Positions 47,113 through 55,118 of a DNA stretch of 64,000 nucleotides are shown piece by piece. Under the pieces are notes generated by a model. It saw only the letters and a program-made list of their open reading frames with translations, did not search any database and was not told the DNA's origin. Position numbers and translations under genes: made by a program. Position 1 is the first letter of the stretch, and the number at the start of each line of letters is the position of its first letter. The DNA is from an uncultured Myxococcales bacterium (GTDB taxonomy: Bacteria; Myxococcota_A; UBA9042): positions 1 through 64,000 of the forward strand of contig CAISBR010000111.1 in the NCBI GenBank assembly GCA_903883645.1, given 5' to 3'.

Positions 47113-48252
47113 CTACGGCGGGTCGAGGCGATTGACGTAGCGCCACGGCTCACCCGCGTAGCTGATGCCAGAAATCCATTCGCGATCAAACTGTTGCACA
47201 TACTCGGGCCACAGCGGAATCTTGCCGGCCCCCTCAAGATCGATGCAGTACTTGGGCACTGCCATGCCGCTCGTAAAACCGACCGCCTGGCGCATCAGCT
47301 CAAGCCCTTCGCTCACCGAGGTGCGCAGGTGCGAACTGCCTGTAATTGGGTCACAATGGAACAAGTAGTACGGCCGCACGCGCGCGCCCAGCATGGCATA
47401 CCACGTCTCGCGCAGCGTGGTGATGTCGTCGTTCACACCCCGTAGCAGCACCGACTGGCCGCCCAAAGGAATGCCCGCATCGGCCAAAAGCCCCAGCGCG
47501 GCAACCGCTTGTGGGGTCAGCTCGGCGTGGTGGTTGCAGTGCACATTGAGGTACACCGGCAACCGCCGCGGTCGCAGGGCTTCGACCAGCTCCGCATCGA
47601 TGCGCATGGGCACAAACACCGGCACGCGGGTGCCAATTCGCACCCAGCGCAAGTGCGCGATCCCGTCTAAGCGGTCTAGCAGCCGCCGCAGACGCGCCGA
47701 CGACCACAGCAGCGGATCCCCACCCGAAATCAGCACATCGCGGATCTGCGGCGTACGCGCGATGTAGTCGATCGCAACGTTAAGCTCATCTTCGCCCAGC
47801 CGCTCAAGATCGCCCGCCACCCACCGCGCCCGCGTACAGTAGCGGCAGTAGGCGGCGCAGCGGTCAGTAATCAAAAGGAGTACGCGATCTGGGTACTTAT
47901 GCACCAGACCTGGAGCGCGTCGGTGCGGATCTTCGCCCAGCGGATCTTGTCGCTCAAACGTGCGGCTCACAGCCTCGGCGCGGTCGGGCACCACCTGTCG
48001 CCGCAGCGGACACAGCGGGTCGCCCGCGCGACACAGGCTCGCAAAGTAAGGCGTGATACCCACTTCGAACGCGGCGCCGCTCGCGACGAACTGCTGATCA
48101 GCCGCGTCAAGCCCAAGCACCTCGGCCAAATCAGCCGGTGAAGTCAGGCGGTTGCGCAGTTGCCAGCGCCAATCGAGCCAGTCGTGATCGGCAACCTGTG
48201 CCCAGCGGCCAAAAGGTCGGCCGATCGCGGCATTCGTAGCGTCGTGCAGCAT
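47113..48252 (-). CDS. KamA/EpmB-like radical SAM aminomutase
   Basis: 379 aa. Radical SAM cluster C132-x3-C136-x2-C139 (RCAAYCRYC), ISGGDPL, and the PLP lysine in LEGAGKIPLWPEY, the arrangement of lysine 2,3-aminomutase and EpmB, which forms beta-lysine on elongation factor P. The short C-terminus and ITPYF...PLRRQVVP opening resemble EpmB. epmA and efp are not in the window, so substrate remains open. Start: ATG 48252 is the first that does not run into the tRNA-Glu gene; a GTG at about 48336 lies inside a hairpin and is unlikely. Confidence 0.88.
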   Translation of the reverse strand: MLHDATNAAIGRPFGRWAQVADHDWLDWRWQLRNRLTSPADLAEVLGLDAADQQFVASGAAFEVGITPYFASLCRAGDPLCPLRRQVVPDRAEAVSRTFERQDPLGEDPHRRAPGLVHKYPDRVLLLITDRCAAYCRYCTRARWVAGDLERLGEDELNVAIDYIARTPQIRDVLISGGDPLLWSSARLRRLLDRLDGIAHLRWVRIGTRVPVFVPMRIDAELVEALRPRRLPVYLNVHCNHHAELTPQAVAALGLLADAGIPLGGQSVLLRGVNDDITTLRETWYAMLGARVRPYYLFHCDPITGSSHLRTSVSEGLELMRQAVGFTSGMAVPKYCIDLEGAGKIPLWPEYVQQFDREWISGISYAGEPWRYVNRLDPP

Positions 48253-48312
48253 GGGCACTCGGTGGGCGGGCGGCGACGGATCGCGCTGCAAAATCAAAGG
48301 GTTGCTTGGCCC

Positions 48313-48343
48313 AAAAACGCGAAAGGCCGACACCTTGTCGGGC
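48313..48343 (-). terminator. Possible terminator downstream of tRNA-Glu
   Basis: On the minus strand, a 6-bp stem CCGACA/TGTCGG with a 3-nt loop, followed by CCTTTCGCG and five T. The T-run is offset, so the call is tentative. It separates the tRNAs from the radical SAM gene. Confidence 0.35.
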
Positions 48344-48404
48344 AGGGGGCCCGGGGATGTCGACCTCAAGGTTTGTGTAATCCGGGTTTTCCGAAGTACT
48401 GAAG

Positions 48405-48479
48405 TGGTGCCCCGTAGGAGAATTGAACTCCTGTCCCAGCCTTGAGAGGGCCGTGTCCTGACCGCTAGACTAACGGGGC
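48405..48479 (-). tRNA. tRNA-Glu (anticodon CUC)
   Basis: Cloverleaf with acceptor GCCCCGT/ACGGGGC, anticodon loop CTCTCAA and the T-arm around GTTCAATTC. The 3' CCA is encoded. One base shorter in the D loop than E. coli tRNA-Glu. Paired with tRNA-Gln upstream on the same strand. Confidence 0.95.
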
Positions 48480-48530
48480 GTGGCAAATCTGGGCAGCTAG
48501 GCGGTGCGAACTCCGCGATTCTGCAAGGTT

Positions 48531-48604
48531 TGGCTGGGGGACTAGGATTCGAACCTAGATAAGCAGATTCAGAGTCTGCGGTCCTGCCATTAGACGATCC
48601 CCCA
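48531..48604 (-). tRNA. tRNA-Gln (anticodon CUG)
   Basis: Acceptor TGGGGGA/TCCCCCA, anticodon arm GCAGACTCTGAATCTGC, T-arm with GGTTCGAATCC, CCA encoded. tRNA-Glu follows 51 nt downstream, so both may come from one precursor. Confidence 0.96.
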
Positions 48605-48635
48605 GTGGTAACCGGTCTTTCGATTTGCGAATGCG

Positions 48636-48652
48636 GGCCACGCTCGGTGGCC
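48636..48652. repeat. Inverted repeat between PBP and tRNA-Gln genes
   Basis: GGCCAC-5-GTGGCC, a 6-bp hairpin without a T-run. It may be an RNA processing or attenuation hairpin downstream of the PBP gene. Confidence 0.3.
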
Positions 48653-48668
48653 AGCGGTGCGCGACACT

Positions 48669-50051
48669 TTAGCCGTGGTGGCGGGCGCCGTCAAGCCCCC
48701 TGCTGGCTAGCGGAGCGCCGTGGTGGGGCACCATGCGGCCCGCCTCGGTCGGACCAATCACGCCGGGCGGCGGAACCTCGGGCTGCTCTGCGGCCGGTTC
48801 CGGAATTTCGAAGGCCGTCCGTGCTCCCGCTTTCTCGAAATAGGCCCCCAGCGCATCGCGGGCCAGCGCCGGCGCCTTGACCTTCCATTTCCAGCCGTTG
48901 ATCGCGAGCGCGGCCACGGCCACTTGCGGATGGTCGGCCGGCGCAAACCCAACAAACCACGAGACATGCCGGAACATCTCGCCCTCAGGCGCCGACAGCG
49001 AACCCGTCTTGCCGCCCACGTCGATCCCGCGCAAAGCGACCGGCCGAGTCGAAAAAGCGCGGCGCCCCGTACCCACGGCCGTGGTCTGCACCATCATTGT
49101 CCGCAGGGTGCGGGCAGTGGCCTCGCTGATCGGCGGCGGCGAAGGCAGGCCCATCTTGCTGGGATCGCCTAGGCCAAGTGCCGAAATTCTCGGGACATGT
49201 CCATCGCTCGCGACAACTGCAGCGAGCCATGCGGCGTGCAGTGGGCTCAGCTGCGACCCAGCAAACCCAGCGGCGTTGCGCGCACGCTCAAGAGGTAGGG
49301 TCGCTTCGGCAAACGGCGACGGCTCTACGGCCACATCGCCGGGCAGGGTGTGATTAAAGCCAAACGCATTCGCCATTTTTGCGAGTTGGCCAGGCTGCAG
49401 ATCGCGCAGGGCAAAGCGGGCAAAAGCGGCGTTCGACGAGCGGGCCAGGGCTTCGGTCAGGGTCTCGCAGCGCTTGTCGCCGGCACGCTCGACCAGGTGC
49501 GAGGCGTCGAGACCGTGCAGTCCACCGTGAAAACAGGCTTTAAGATCAGCAGAGTGTCCGGATTCGAGCAGAGCGGCCGCGGTGACGATCTTGAACACGG
49601 AGGCCGCAGGCACGGTCGGCCGCGTCAGGTCGCCAATTGCGCCCACCGGGTCAGCGGCATCGCGCGTTTCCGCCATCGCCAGCACCGCGCCCGTCCGGGG
49701 ATCGAGCAGCACCACTGCGCCGTAGGGCAGGCCAGTCTTGGCGAGCTGGTCGCCCACCGCACGCTGAAGATCATCTTGCAGTGTAGTGGGTTGCGGATGG
49801 TTGGCCCGCGGCAGCACCAAGCGCCCGTCAGGTCCGGGCTGGGCCGTCTTGATCTCAGAGGCTTGCAGCACGGGCGGCGCAGCAGGGGCCGGGGGCCGCA
49901 GTACGACTACCGGTTGCGGCGGCAGCGCTGGGGTCGGATTTTGCGCCGCGCTGTGCGGAGTTAGCCACGCCAGCGTACCGGCCAAGGCGGTCAACCCGGC
50001 TAGGGCGACCAGGGACTGGGTCATCGAGGGCTTGAGGGTAGGGCGCTTCAC
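48669..50051 (-). CDS. Small penicillin-binding transpeptidase
   Basis: 460 aa: one membrane anchor near the N-terminus (LVALAGLTALAGTLAWLT), a Pro-rich linker and a transpeptidase domain with ASVFK, RSSN and GGKTGS motifs intact. It lacks the large pedestal of class B PBPs, so it resembles the short PbpA/FtsI-like transpeptidases (also BlaR/OXA-like in outline). The GTG at 50051 is preceded by GAGG five nt away and gives a sensible N-terminus; longer frames run into the intergenic region. Specific cell-cycle role unknown. tRNA-Gln lies 64 nt downstream on the same strand. Confidence 0.87.
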   Translation of the reverse strand: MKRPTLKPSMTQSLVALAGLTALAGTLAWLTPHSAAQNPTPALPPQPVVVLRPPAPAAPPVLQASEIKTAQPGPDGRLVLPRANHPQPTTLQDDLQRAVGDQLAKTGLPYGAVVLLDPRTGAVLAMAETRDAADPVGAIGDLTRPTVPAASVFKIVTAAALLESGHSADLKACFHGGLHGLDASHLVERAGDKRCETLTEALARSSNAAFARFALRDLQPGQLAKMANAFGFNHTLPGDVAVEPSPFAEATLPLERARNAAGFAGSQLSPLHAAWLAAVVASDGHVPRISALGLGDPSKMGLPSPPPISEATARTLRTMMVQTTAVGTGRRAFSTRPVALRGIDVGGKTGSLSAPEGEMFRHVSWFVGFAPADHPQVAVAALAINGWKWKVKAPALARDALGAYFEKAGARTAFEIPEPAAEQPEVPPPGVIGPTEAGRMVPHHGAPLASRGLDGARHHG

Positions 50052-50195
50052 GAATACCTCGGCTAGTTGGGCGAACTCGCGCGGGGATCGCCGCCCAGCA
50101 ACCCGCCGCCCACACGCCGCCCGCAGCGTACGGCATGGCGGGAACCTTGCAAAAAAACGTAGTACACAAGGCATAAGCCGGTGATCCGGGTAGCG

Positions 50196-50218
50196 TTGTG
50201 GCCGTTGCTGCGCCACAA
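50196..50218. promoter_or_regulatory. Inverted repeat in the divergent PBP/TPR intergenic region
   Basis: TTGTGGC and GCCACAA form a perfect 7-bp inverted repeat with a 9-nt centre, between divergent genes. It could be an operator or a hairpin in the leader. Confidence 0.3.
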
Positions 50219-50259
50219 TCAGCGCCCTGCCCGCTGGCTTTAGCGGCATCTTGTGACCA

Positions 50260-50589
50260 ATGTCTGACGATTCGCGAATTCAGAGTTTCCGCGCCATGTT
50301 GGCCGAAGACGCCGACAACGAGTTGGTTTGGTTCTCGCTGGGCCAGGCACTTTTTGAGGCTTGTCGCTATGCCGAAGCGGAGCACGCCTTTGAGCGCGCC
50401 GCGACGCTACAGCCCGACCTGATGATGGCGTGGTTCCGGCGTGCCCAAGCGCTAGTGGCTTTGGGGGCCCATGCCCAGGCCCGGCCGCTGGCAGTAGAGA
50501 CCTTGCGGCTCGCCATCGCCCAGCACCACGTGGGGCCGCGGGGCGACGCCGAAGACCTTATCGAAGAAATCGACGACGCCATTGCGTGA
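50260..50589 (+). CDS. Small TPR protein
   Basis: 109 aa, cytosolic-looking. Two or three TPR units: VWFSLGQALFEACRYAEAEHAFERAATLQPD then MMAWFRRAQALVALGAHAQARPLA. (Motif residues 24-54 and 55-78.) No other domain. Divergent from the small PBP gene; probably an adaptor in protein interactions. The ATG follows the divergent region. Confidence 0.75.
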   Translation: MSDDSRIQSFRAMLAEDADNELVWFSLGQALFEACRYAEAEHAFERAATLQPDLMMAWFRRAQALVALGAHAQARPLAVETLRLAIAQHHVGPRGDAEDLIEEIDDAIA

Positions 50590-50708
50590 TCACTTTTCCT
50601 GGCGCGGCTGCGGGGGCGCAATCCCCTGAAATGCATACTGCTCGCTAGGCAGGCGCCGAGGCATGTGCGTCTTTCGACGCAGGGTCGGTCGAATTGTGGG
50701 AAGGAGCG

Positions 50709-50737
50709 TTGACAGCCCGGTTCAACTGCTCTACAAG
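50709..50737 (+). promoter_or_regulatory. Promoter of the initiator tRNA gene
   Basis: TTGACA (50709-50714), a 17-nt spacer and TACAAG (50732-50737). The tRNA 5' end is 8 nt downstream, consistent with a nearly leaderless transcript. Confidence 0.75.
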
Positions 50738-50744
50738 GCCTGAC

Positions 50745-50821
<77 letters not shown>

Positions 50822-50824
50822 AGA

Positions 50825-50879
50825 AAAACGGCCAGATTCCAAGCGCTTGGCGCGGACGAATCTGGCCGTTTTCGTTTTT
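50825..50879 (+). terminator. Terminator of tRNA-fMet (island copy)
   Basis: 15-bp perfect stem (AAAACGGCCAGATTC with its complement at 50858-50872) with TTTTCGTTTTT after it. It lies inside the island and so arrived with it. Confidence 0.9.
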
Positions 50880-50888
50880 GCGATTCAG

Positions 50889-50915
50889 TCTTGCAGCACC
50901 GGTGCAGCAAATCGT
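50889..50915 (+). repeat. Left internal repeat near the island end
   Basis: TCTTGCAGCACCGGTGCAGC and the following bases recur with few changes at 54728-54754, same orientation. It is almost palindromic (TTGCAGCACC/GGTGCAGCAA). Likely recombinase arm site or regulator site. Confidence 0.45.
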
Positions 50916-51089
50916 CGCGACCGCCTTCGTCTGCCGAAACCATCCGAAAAACACTAACGCCCATAAGCACTTGCATACTGAGCCACGGACGGTGACAACC
51001 TGCGGGTCGCGCGCTGCAACCCGAAGGGTGACGGTTCTGCCTCCGCTCAGATACGTAAATATAATTAGGATGTTGTGCCGAATGGCCGT

Positions 51090-53522
51090 TCAAGCTTCGG
51101 GGCTGGCGTTCGCGATGGTGGCGAACCCAATCGCGGCATAGCCCCGCCGGCGCTTCTCAAACATCCGCCGCAAAACCGCGACTTCCGCGTCCAGATAGTC
51201 GTACACCACCAGGTCGCGCTTCCCCGGCGATTCCCGCGTCAATCTGCCGACATACTGCACGAGCGTCCCGCGCCAAGACAGCGGCGAGGTCAGGAACAGC
51301 GTGTCCAGCAGCGGATCGTCAAAGCCTTCGCCGACGTAGCGCCCGGTAGCGAGCAGGACGCGCCCCACTTCGCCGTCGACATCGTGCCACGCGGCAAACG
51401 CCGCCTTGCGCTGTTTTGCCTTGAGTTTGCCGTGCAGCGACTGGACCGAAACCCCTTGCCGCGTCAAGAATTCTTCAAACCACGTCAGGTGCTCTGTGCG
51501 CTCGACGAGCACCAGAACCCGCCGACCCAGTGCGACCGCAGCCTGGATGTCGGTCGCAATCAGGCCGTTTCTGCCCTCGTCGCGGGCCAGCGCGGCGTAG
51601 ACCTCCTGGATGCTGGCATCGCGAGGCAGCGACTCCGGTTGCACGCCCGTCTCGCGCACGACCAAACGGCGAGCGACGCTTTGCGCCTCCGCGGTCTCGG
51701 CTTGCTGCAGCACGTGGCGAATTGGCCCGAGCTGCATCTCCGCGATCGGGTGCAAACCATCGCGCCGGCGGGGCGTCGCAGTCAGCCCGGTCACGTACTT
51801 GGCGCGGACGGCGTTGAGCACACGCTCGAACGACACTGCGGAGACGTGGTGAGATTCATCCACGATAACATGGCCGTATGTGGCAACGATGTCGTCAACC
51901 GCGTCGCAGTGGACGAGGCTCTGCAACGTCGCAACGTCAATTCGCCCGGTCACCTTGCGTTTGCCGCCGGCAATCACGCCGATTTCCTTTGAGTGCAGGC
52001 CCAGAAACACGGCCAGCCGTGCACGCCACTGGTCAACGAGTGTCTGCGTGTGCACGAGCACAAGGGTGCTGCGCTGCCGGTCTGCAATCAACGCCGCGCC
52101 CATGACGGTCTTGCCGCTGCCGGGCGGCGCGACCAGTATCCCGAAATCGTGCGGCAGCATCGCATCGACTGCTGTTTTCTGCGCCGGTCGAAGCGTGCCG
52201 AGCAATGTCACGGCAACTTCTTCGCCAAGCTGTCGTTCGTCCGTCACGCGAACGGGAATTCCGAGCGACGAGCACAGTTGCTGGACCGCGACCAGACTCG
52301 CGCGCGGCAGCGACAGGAAGTCGCCGTCGAGCGTGCCGCAAGCGATGATTCTCGGCGTCTGCGCCGTCGGCATCCGCATCGCTTGTTTGACGTGGAACTG
52401 CGGATTGGCGAACGCCGCGAGTCGGCGCAGGCGATCGATCAACGCGGGCGGCAAGTTCACAGTCGGGATGAAACAGCGCTGGGCCACGGTCACCGAGAGT
52501 TCCGTCGGCAGCGGGCCGGCAATCGGCTTCGGCTTCGCGCCAGAGGGCGGACGTTGCCACGGCTTCTCCGGGTCGTGCTCGGTTTCGGGCCAGAGCGGCA
52601 GGCCGAGGATGGCGTCGTTCCTTTCCGCGACGCGAATCAGTTCAGTCAGTTGTGCCTGCGTCACCGGCTTGAGTCCAGCCAGGAACGCCCACTGGTCGGG
52701 ATGCGGTCGAAGCGCATCGTCCACGAACACGCTGTTGCCCGCCTGACGCGCCCCGTGCTGCAACGGCAGCGCGATGAGGTTGCCGAAACCGCCTTTGGGC
52801 ATGACGTCCTGACTTGGAAACAAGCGGTCGTAGGACTTCAGCGACAGCTTCGGATGGCTCGCGCAGGCGTCAGTCAGCAGGAGCGAGCCAAGTTTGCGCG
52901 CTGCGGCCGCCGGAACCGGTTCCTGAAAGAAAATCCAAGCGTGCGCGCCGTTTCCAGAACGCGATCGCTCGACTGCGACCTCGATGCCTTTCTTCCGCCC
53001 GGCCCTCGCAAAAGCCAGCACGTCGCCTTGCCAGTCCGCGTCGTCAAAATCCGCAGCAAGGAACGCGCAGGACTCGTCGGGCAGCATCGCGTAGACGCCC
53101 GCCACGTGCCGGCCTTGCAGGTGATCCTGCAGCACGGTGTCGGTCACGGGCAGAAATGCTTGATTCCGACACTCGCCGCATTTCACCTTGGGCTTGCCGC
53201 AGATCGGCTTGACCCAGTCGTTGCCGCAGACCGGAGCGTAGCCCTTCTTGCCGGTCCGGGTGTTTTGCCAGAGCCGTGGCCAGACGTCGGTGCGACCGCG
53301 GAACAGCCGACGGAAGAGGGCGATCTTGTCGGCGGGTGTCATGGCCACGTTCGGGACTGCTTCCGGTCGCTCGCGATCCTCCAGTTCGCCGAGTCTCCGC
53401 GACAGCTTGGCGATCTTGGCGTCAACCGCCGTCAGTTCGGCGGCCAAGGTGGCTCGGTGGGCTTGCGCGACTGCAATTGCGGCCGCGAGTTCGTCGGTGC
53501 GGCAGGCGTCGTTGTCGGTCAC
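51090..53522 (-). CDS. TOTE-type archaeo-eukaryotic primase fused to an SF2 helicase
   Basis: 810 aa. Order: a short coiled coil (about 25-55), an N-terminal zinc-binding region (PVCGNDW...CGKP...CGEC, from about residue 99), an archaeo-eukaryotic primase domain with AADFDD (D158, D160) and GNGAHAWIFF (H194) plus the GGFGNLIALPLQHGARQAGN block, and a C-terminal UvsW/ERCC3-like SF2 helicase: APPGSGKT (K471), DESHH (D555), GLTATPRR and QYVGRLTRE. This is the core protein that Aravind and colleagues placed in the TOTE conflict systems, which occur in mobile and defence contexts. GTG 53522 starts the coiled coil; the longer frame overlaps the HEPN gene. It lies 64 nt after the HEPN stop, probably in one operon. 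Motifs suggest an active enzyme that senses or rewrites invading DNA (inference). Confidence 0.88.
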   Translation of the reverse strand: MTDNDACRTDELAAAIAVAQAHRATLAAELTAVDAKIAKLSRRLGELEDRERPEAVPNVAMTPADKIALFRRLFRGRTDVWPRLWQNTRTGKKGYAPVCGNDWVKPICGKPKVKCGECRNQAFLPVTDTVLQDHLQGRHVAGVYAMLPDESCAFLAADFDDADWQGDVLAFARAGRKKGIEVAVERSRSGNGAHAWIFFQEPVPAAAARKLGSLLLTDACASHPKLSLKSYDRLFPSQDVMPKGGFGNLIALPLQHGARQAGNSVFVDDALRPHPDQWAFLAGLKPVTQAQLTELIRVAERNDAILGLPLWPETEHDPEKPWQRPPSGAKPKPIAGPLPTELSVTVAQRCFIPTVNLPPALIDRLRRLAAFANPQFHVKQAMRMPTAQTPRIIACGTLDGDFLSLPRASLVAVQQLCSSLGIPVRVTDERQLGEEVAVTLLGTLRPAQKTAVDAMLPHDFGILVAPPGSGKTVMGAALIADRQRSTLVLVHTQTLVDQWRARLAVFLGLHSKEIGVIAGGKRKVTGRIDVATLQSLVHCDAVDDIVATYGHVIVDESHHVSAVSFERVLNAVRAKYVTGLTATPRRRDGLHPIAEMQLGPIRHVLQQAETAEAQSVARRLVVRETGVQPESLPRDASIQEVYAALARDEGRNGLIATDIQAAVALGRRVLVLVERTEHLTWFEEFLTRQGVSVQSLHGKLKAKQRKAAFAAWHDVDGEVGRVLLATGRYVGEGFDDPLLDTLFLTSPLSWRGTLVQYVGRLTRESPGKRDLVVYDYLDAEVAVLRRMFEKRRRGYAAIGFATIANASPEA

Positions 53523-53586
53523 TGCCAAGTCCGAAGCGCGTTGGTAACCAATTCCGCTTCCAGCGCTCGACTGACGACGTACACGA

Positions 53587-54114
53587 TTACACCCAACCCG
53601 TGGGCTGCGACGGCATGGGGAAAACGAGCGCTTCAAAAAGCACCCGAATCGACGACCAAGCGCCGGGCGCGTCCACCACCGGCGGCGCGACCCATTGTCG
53701 GCCATGCGCCAGCCAATGGCGGTTCTCGATCAACGGCCGGAATCCGAGAATTGCAGCCTTGACCATCCCATCGCCGTGCGCGTTAAGGACGTTCAGTGCG
53801 GCGCCGAGATCCGGAAGTTCGCCACGTCGTTTGCCTTTCTCAAATTGGTCACGCGCCGAATCAATGAGATTTTGAAGTTCGACAGCGCGGGCGGACACTT
53901 CTTGCCGGGCGATCCGATCGCACTCGATGAGAATGGCGGCCTCCGCGGCAGCAACGAGACTGAGGACTGCTCGACGCTCGTCCTCGGTCGCCATCTCGAC
54001 CAGGACAGCCGGGAGTCTTCCGCCGAATGGAGTCCAAGCGTCGGAATCCGCGGCCAAGCTCTGCCGCGCACGCTCGGAACGCAAGTGATGTTTCCAGACC
54101 TGGTCCATCTGCAT
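53587..54114 (-). CDS. HEPN-domain protein, candidate RNase effector
   Basis: 175 aa, helical. The decisive feature is ENRHWLAHGRQW: R132-x4-H137, the RX4-6H motif of HEPN ribonucleases, near the end of a long helical region starting with WKHHLRSERARQSL. HEPN RNases act as toxins or defence effectors, often kept silent by a partner. The ATG at 54114 has AGGAT whose first bases overlap the TAG stop of the upstream gene, so the two are translated together. Whether the protein cleaves RNA is untested; some HEPN proteins are nucleotide-sensor scaffolds, but those usually lack the motif. Confidence 0.8.
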   Translation of the reverse strand: MQMDQVWKHHLRSERARQSLAADSDAWTPFGGRLPAVLVEMATEDERRAVLSLVAAAEAAILIECDRIARQEVSARAVELQNLIDSARDQFEKGKRRGELPDLGAALNVLNAHGDGMVKAAILGFRPLIENRHWLAHGRQWVAPPVVDAPGAWSSIRVLFEALVFPMPSQPTGWV

Positions 54115-54123
54115 GGCGGCATC

Positions 54124-54600
54124 CTACTGCAGCAACGACGCCATGGCAGCGCGAAACCGATCCTTGTCCAACTCGGCCCACGGATCTTTCGCGTCCGGCG
54201 TTGGGATGAACCATTGCCCGTTGTGACCGCGAAAAAACCCGAGCGCCCGCCGATCCTCAAAGTTCACCAAGTCGACGCGGCCCCGTGCGTTGCTGATCCG
54301 GCCCCCGTGCTTCAACACGGCCCCGACTACGTTGCGACCGCGAGGCACAAGCAACAGCAACGGCCCCGCGTCCAGTTGGATGGCGAGTTGCCGCATCGAA
54401 TAGGCCTCGGAGTTTGACTCGCGAACTTCAGCAGACTGCGGGATCAACCGCAGTATTCCGCCCTCGGCCTCCGCGGCAAGCCATTGGGTGGCGGCAGCGT
54501 AAAGGCTGTCAACATCTTCGACCCACGAATGCATGTCGCCATCGACTTGTTGCTTTTTCTCGTTGAGCACCGCCAATCTCTGGGACAAAGCGTCCTGCAT
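54124..54600 (-). CDS. Uncharacterised 158-aa island protein, possible HEPN partner
   Basis: First gene of the island operon. ATG 54600 has a strong GGAGG five nt upstream; a longer frame lacks this and reads through repeat sequence. No recognised domain: an N-terminal helix (LAVLNEKKQQVDGDM), then a strand-rich centre (GPLLLLVPRGRNVVGAVLKHGG) and a C-terminal helix. It stops 9 nt before the HEPN start, the spacing of a toxin-antitoxin pair, so it may be the cognate regulator or antitoxin (inference from position only). Confidence 0.72.
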   Translation of the reverse strand: MQDALSQRLAVLNEKKQQVDGDMHSWVEDVDSLYAAATQWLAAEAEGGILRLIPQSAEVRESNSEAYSMRQLAIQLDAGPLLLLVPRGRNVVGAVLKHGGRISNARGRVDLVNFEDRRALGFFRGHNGQWFIPTPDAKDPWAELDKDRFRAAMASLLQ

Positions 54601-54727
54601 CACGTCCTCCGCGCGGGGTCGCCGCCACTCGCAGTCTAGCATGCGTCTGGAACGCCCGCGACGTCTGAATGAGATCAGCTCAGTCGCTCCGGTTGACCGG
54701 GCAAATCGCTCGCTCAGCGCTGGATAT

Positions 54728-54855
54728 TCTTGCAGCACCCGTGCAGCAGAACGTCTGCCAAAGTCTGCCAAAGCTGACCACGGTGTGCTAACGCCGACTG
54801 TTTTCAACTCCGCATTCTGCCAACGCTTCCTATCCGGTGCCAACCTGTGCCAGCG
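54728..54855 (+). repeat. Cluster of short repeats at the right island end
   Basis: Contains the copy of the left internal repeat (54728-54754) and five TGCCA-containing units: tandem TCTGCCAAAG twice (54754-54773), then at 54815, 54836 and 54846. They lie upstream of the island operon and about 15-140 nt from the right attachment repeat, so could be recombinase arm sites or operators. Confidence 0.45.
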
Positions 54856-54868
54856 TCCCCGTCATGCC

Positions 54869-54913
54869 CTCATAACCCGAAGGTCGCAGGTTCAAATCCT
54901 GCCCCCGCGACTC
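54869..54913. repeat. Right attachment repeat of the island (attR-like)
   Basis: 45 bp identical to 50777-50821. It is a 3' half of tRNA-fMet without the 5' half, so not a tRNA gene. Confidence 0.9.
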
Positions 54914-54917
54914 CAAG

Positions 54918-54957
54918 AAAGGCCTAGGAAGAAATTCCTGGGCCTTTCGCATTTTTA
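54918..54957 (+). terminator. Original tRNA-fMet terminator
   Basis: Stem AAAGGCCTAGGAA with TTCCTGGGCCTTT (one wobble pair, 4-nt loop) and a T-run. Before insertion this would have followed tRNA-fMet directly. Confidence 0.85.
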
Positions 54958-55006
54958 GCTCTATTTGCGGCAGAATTGGACCATTCGTGCTGAGCGGAGC
55001 AGCCTT

Positions 55007-55031
55007 GCCCCGCGTCTCCAAGAAGGCCTGG
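55007..55031. repeat. Degenerate third copy of the attachment junction
   Basis: About 25 bp resembling 54901-54928 (GCCCCCGCGACTCCAAG and the start of the terminator) with two substitutions and small deletions. Probably a scar of earlier insertion or slippage. Confidence 0.55.
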
Positions 55032-55118
55032 TACTTGATGTCATCTTAGGTCGCAATTTTCTTTGCGTTTTAGCGCCAGTTTGGGGCCGCTTCGCTGCCG
55101 GCAAAGGCTCCCACGCCG

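Noticed and set aside
48253-48486. Longer N-terminus for the radical SAM protein
   Set aside because: It would read through tRNA-Glu and a possible terminator; those residues do not look like the family.
50822-54868. Integrase or transposase in the island
   Set aside because: None of the frames shows tyrosine or serine recombinase motifs; the three minus-strand genes account for the coding space.
54869-54913. Second tRNA-Met gene at the right end of the island
   Set aside because: Only the anticodon-loop-to-3' half is present; no D arm or 5' acceptor strand. It is the attachment repeat.
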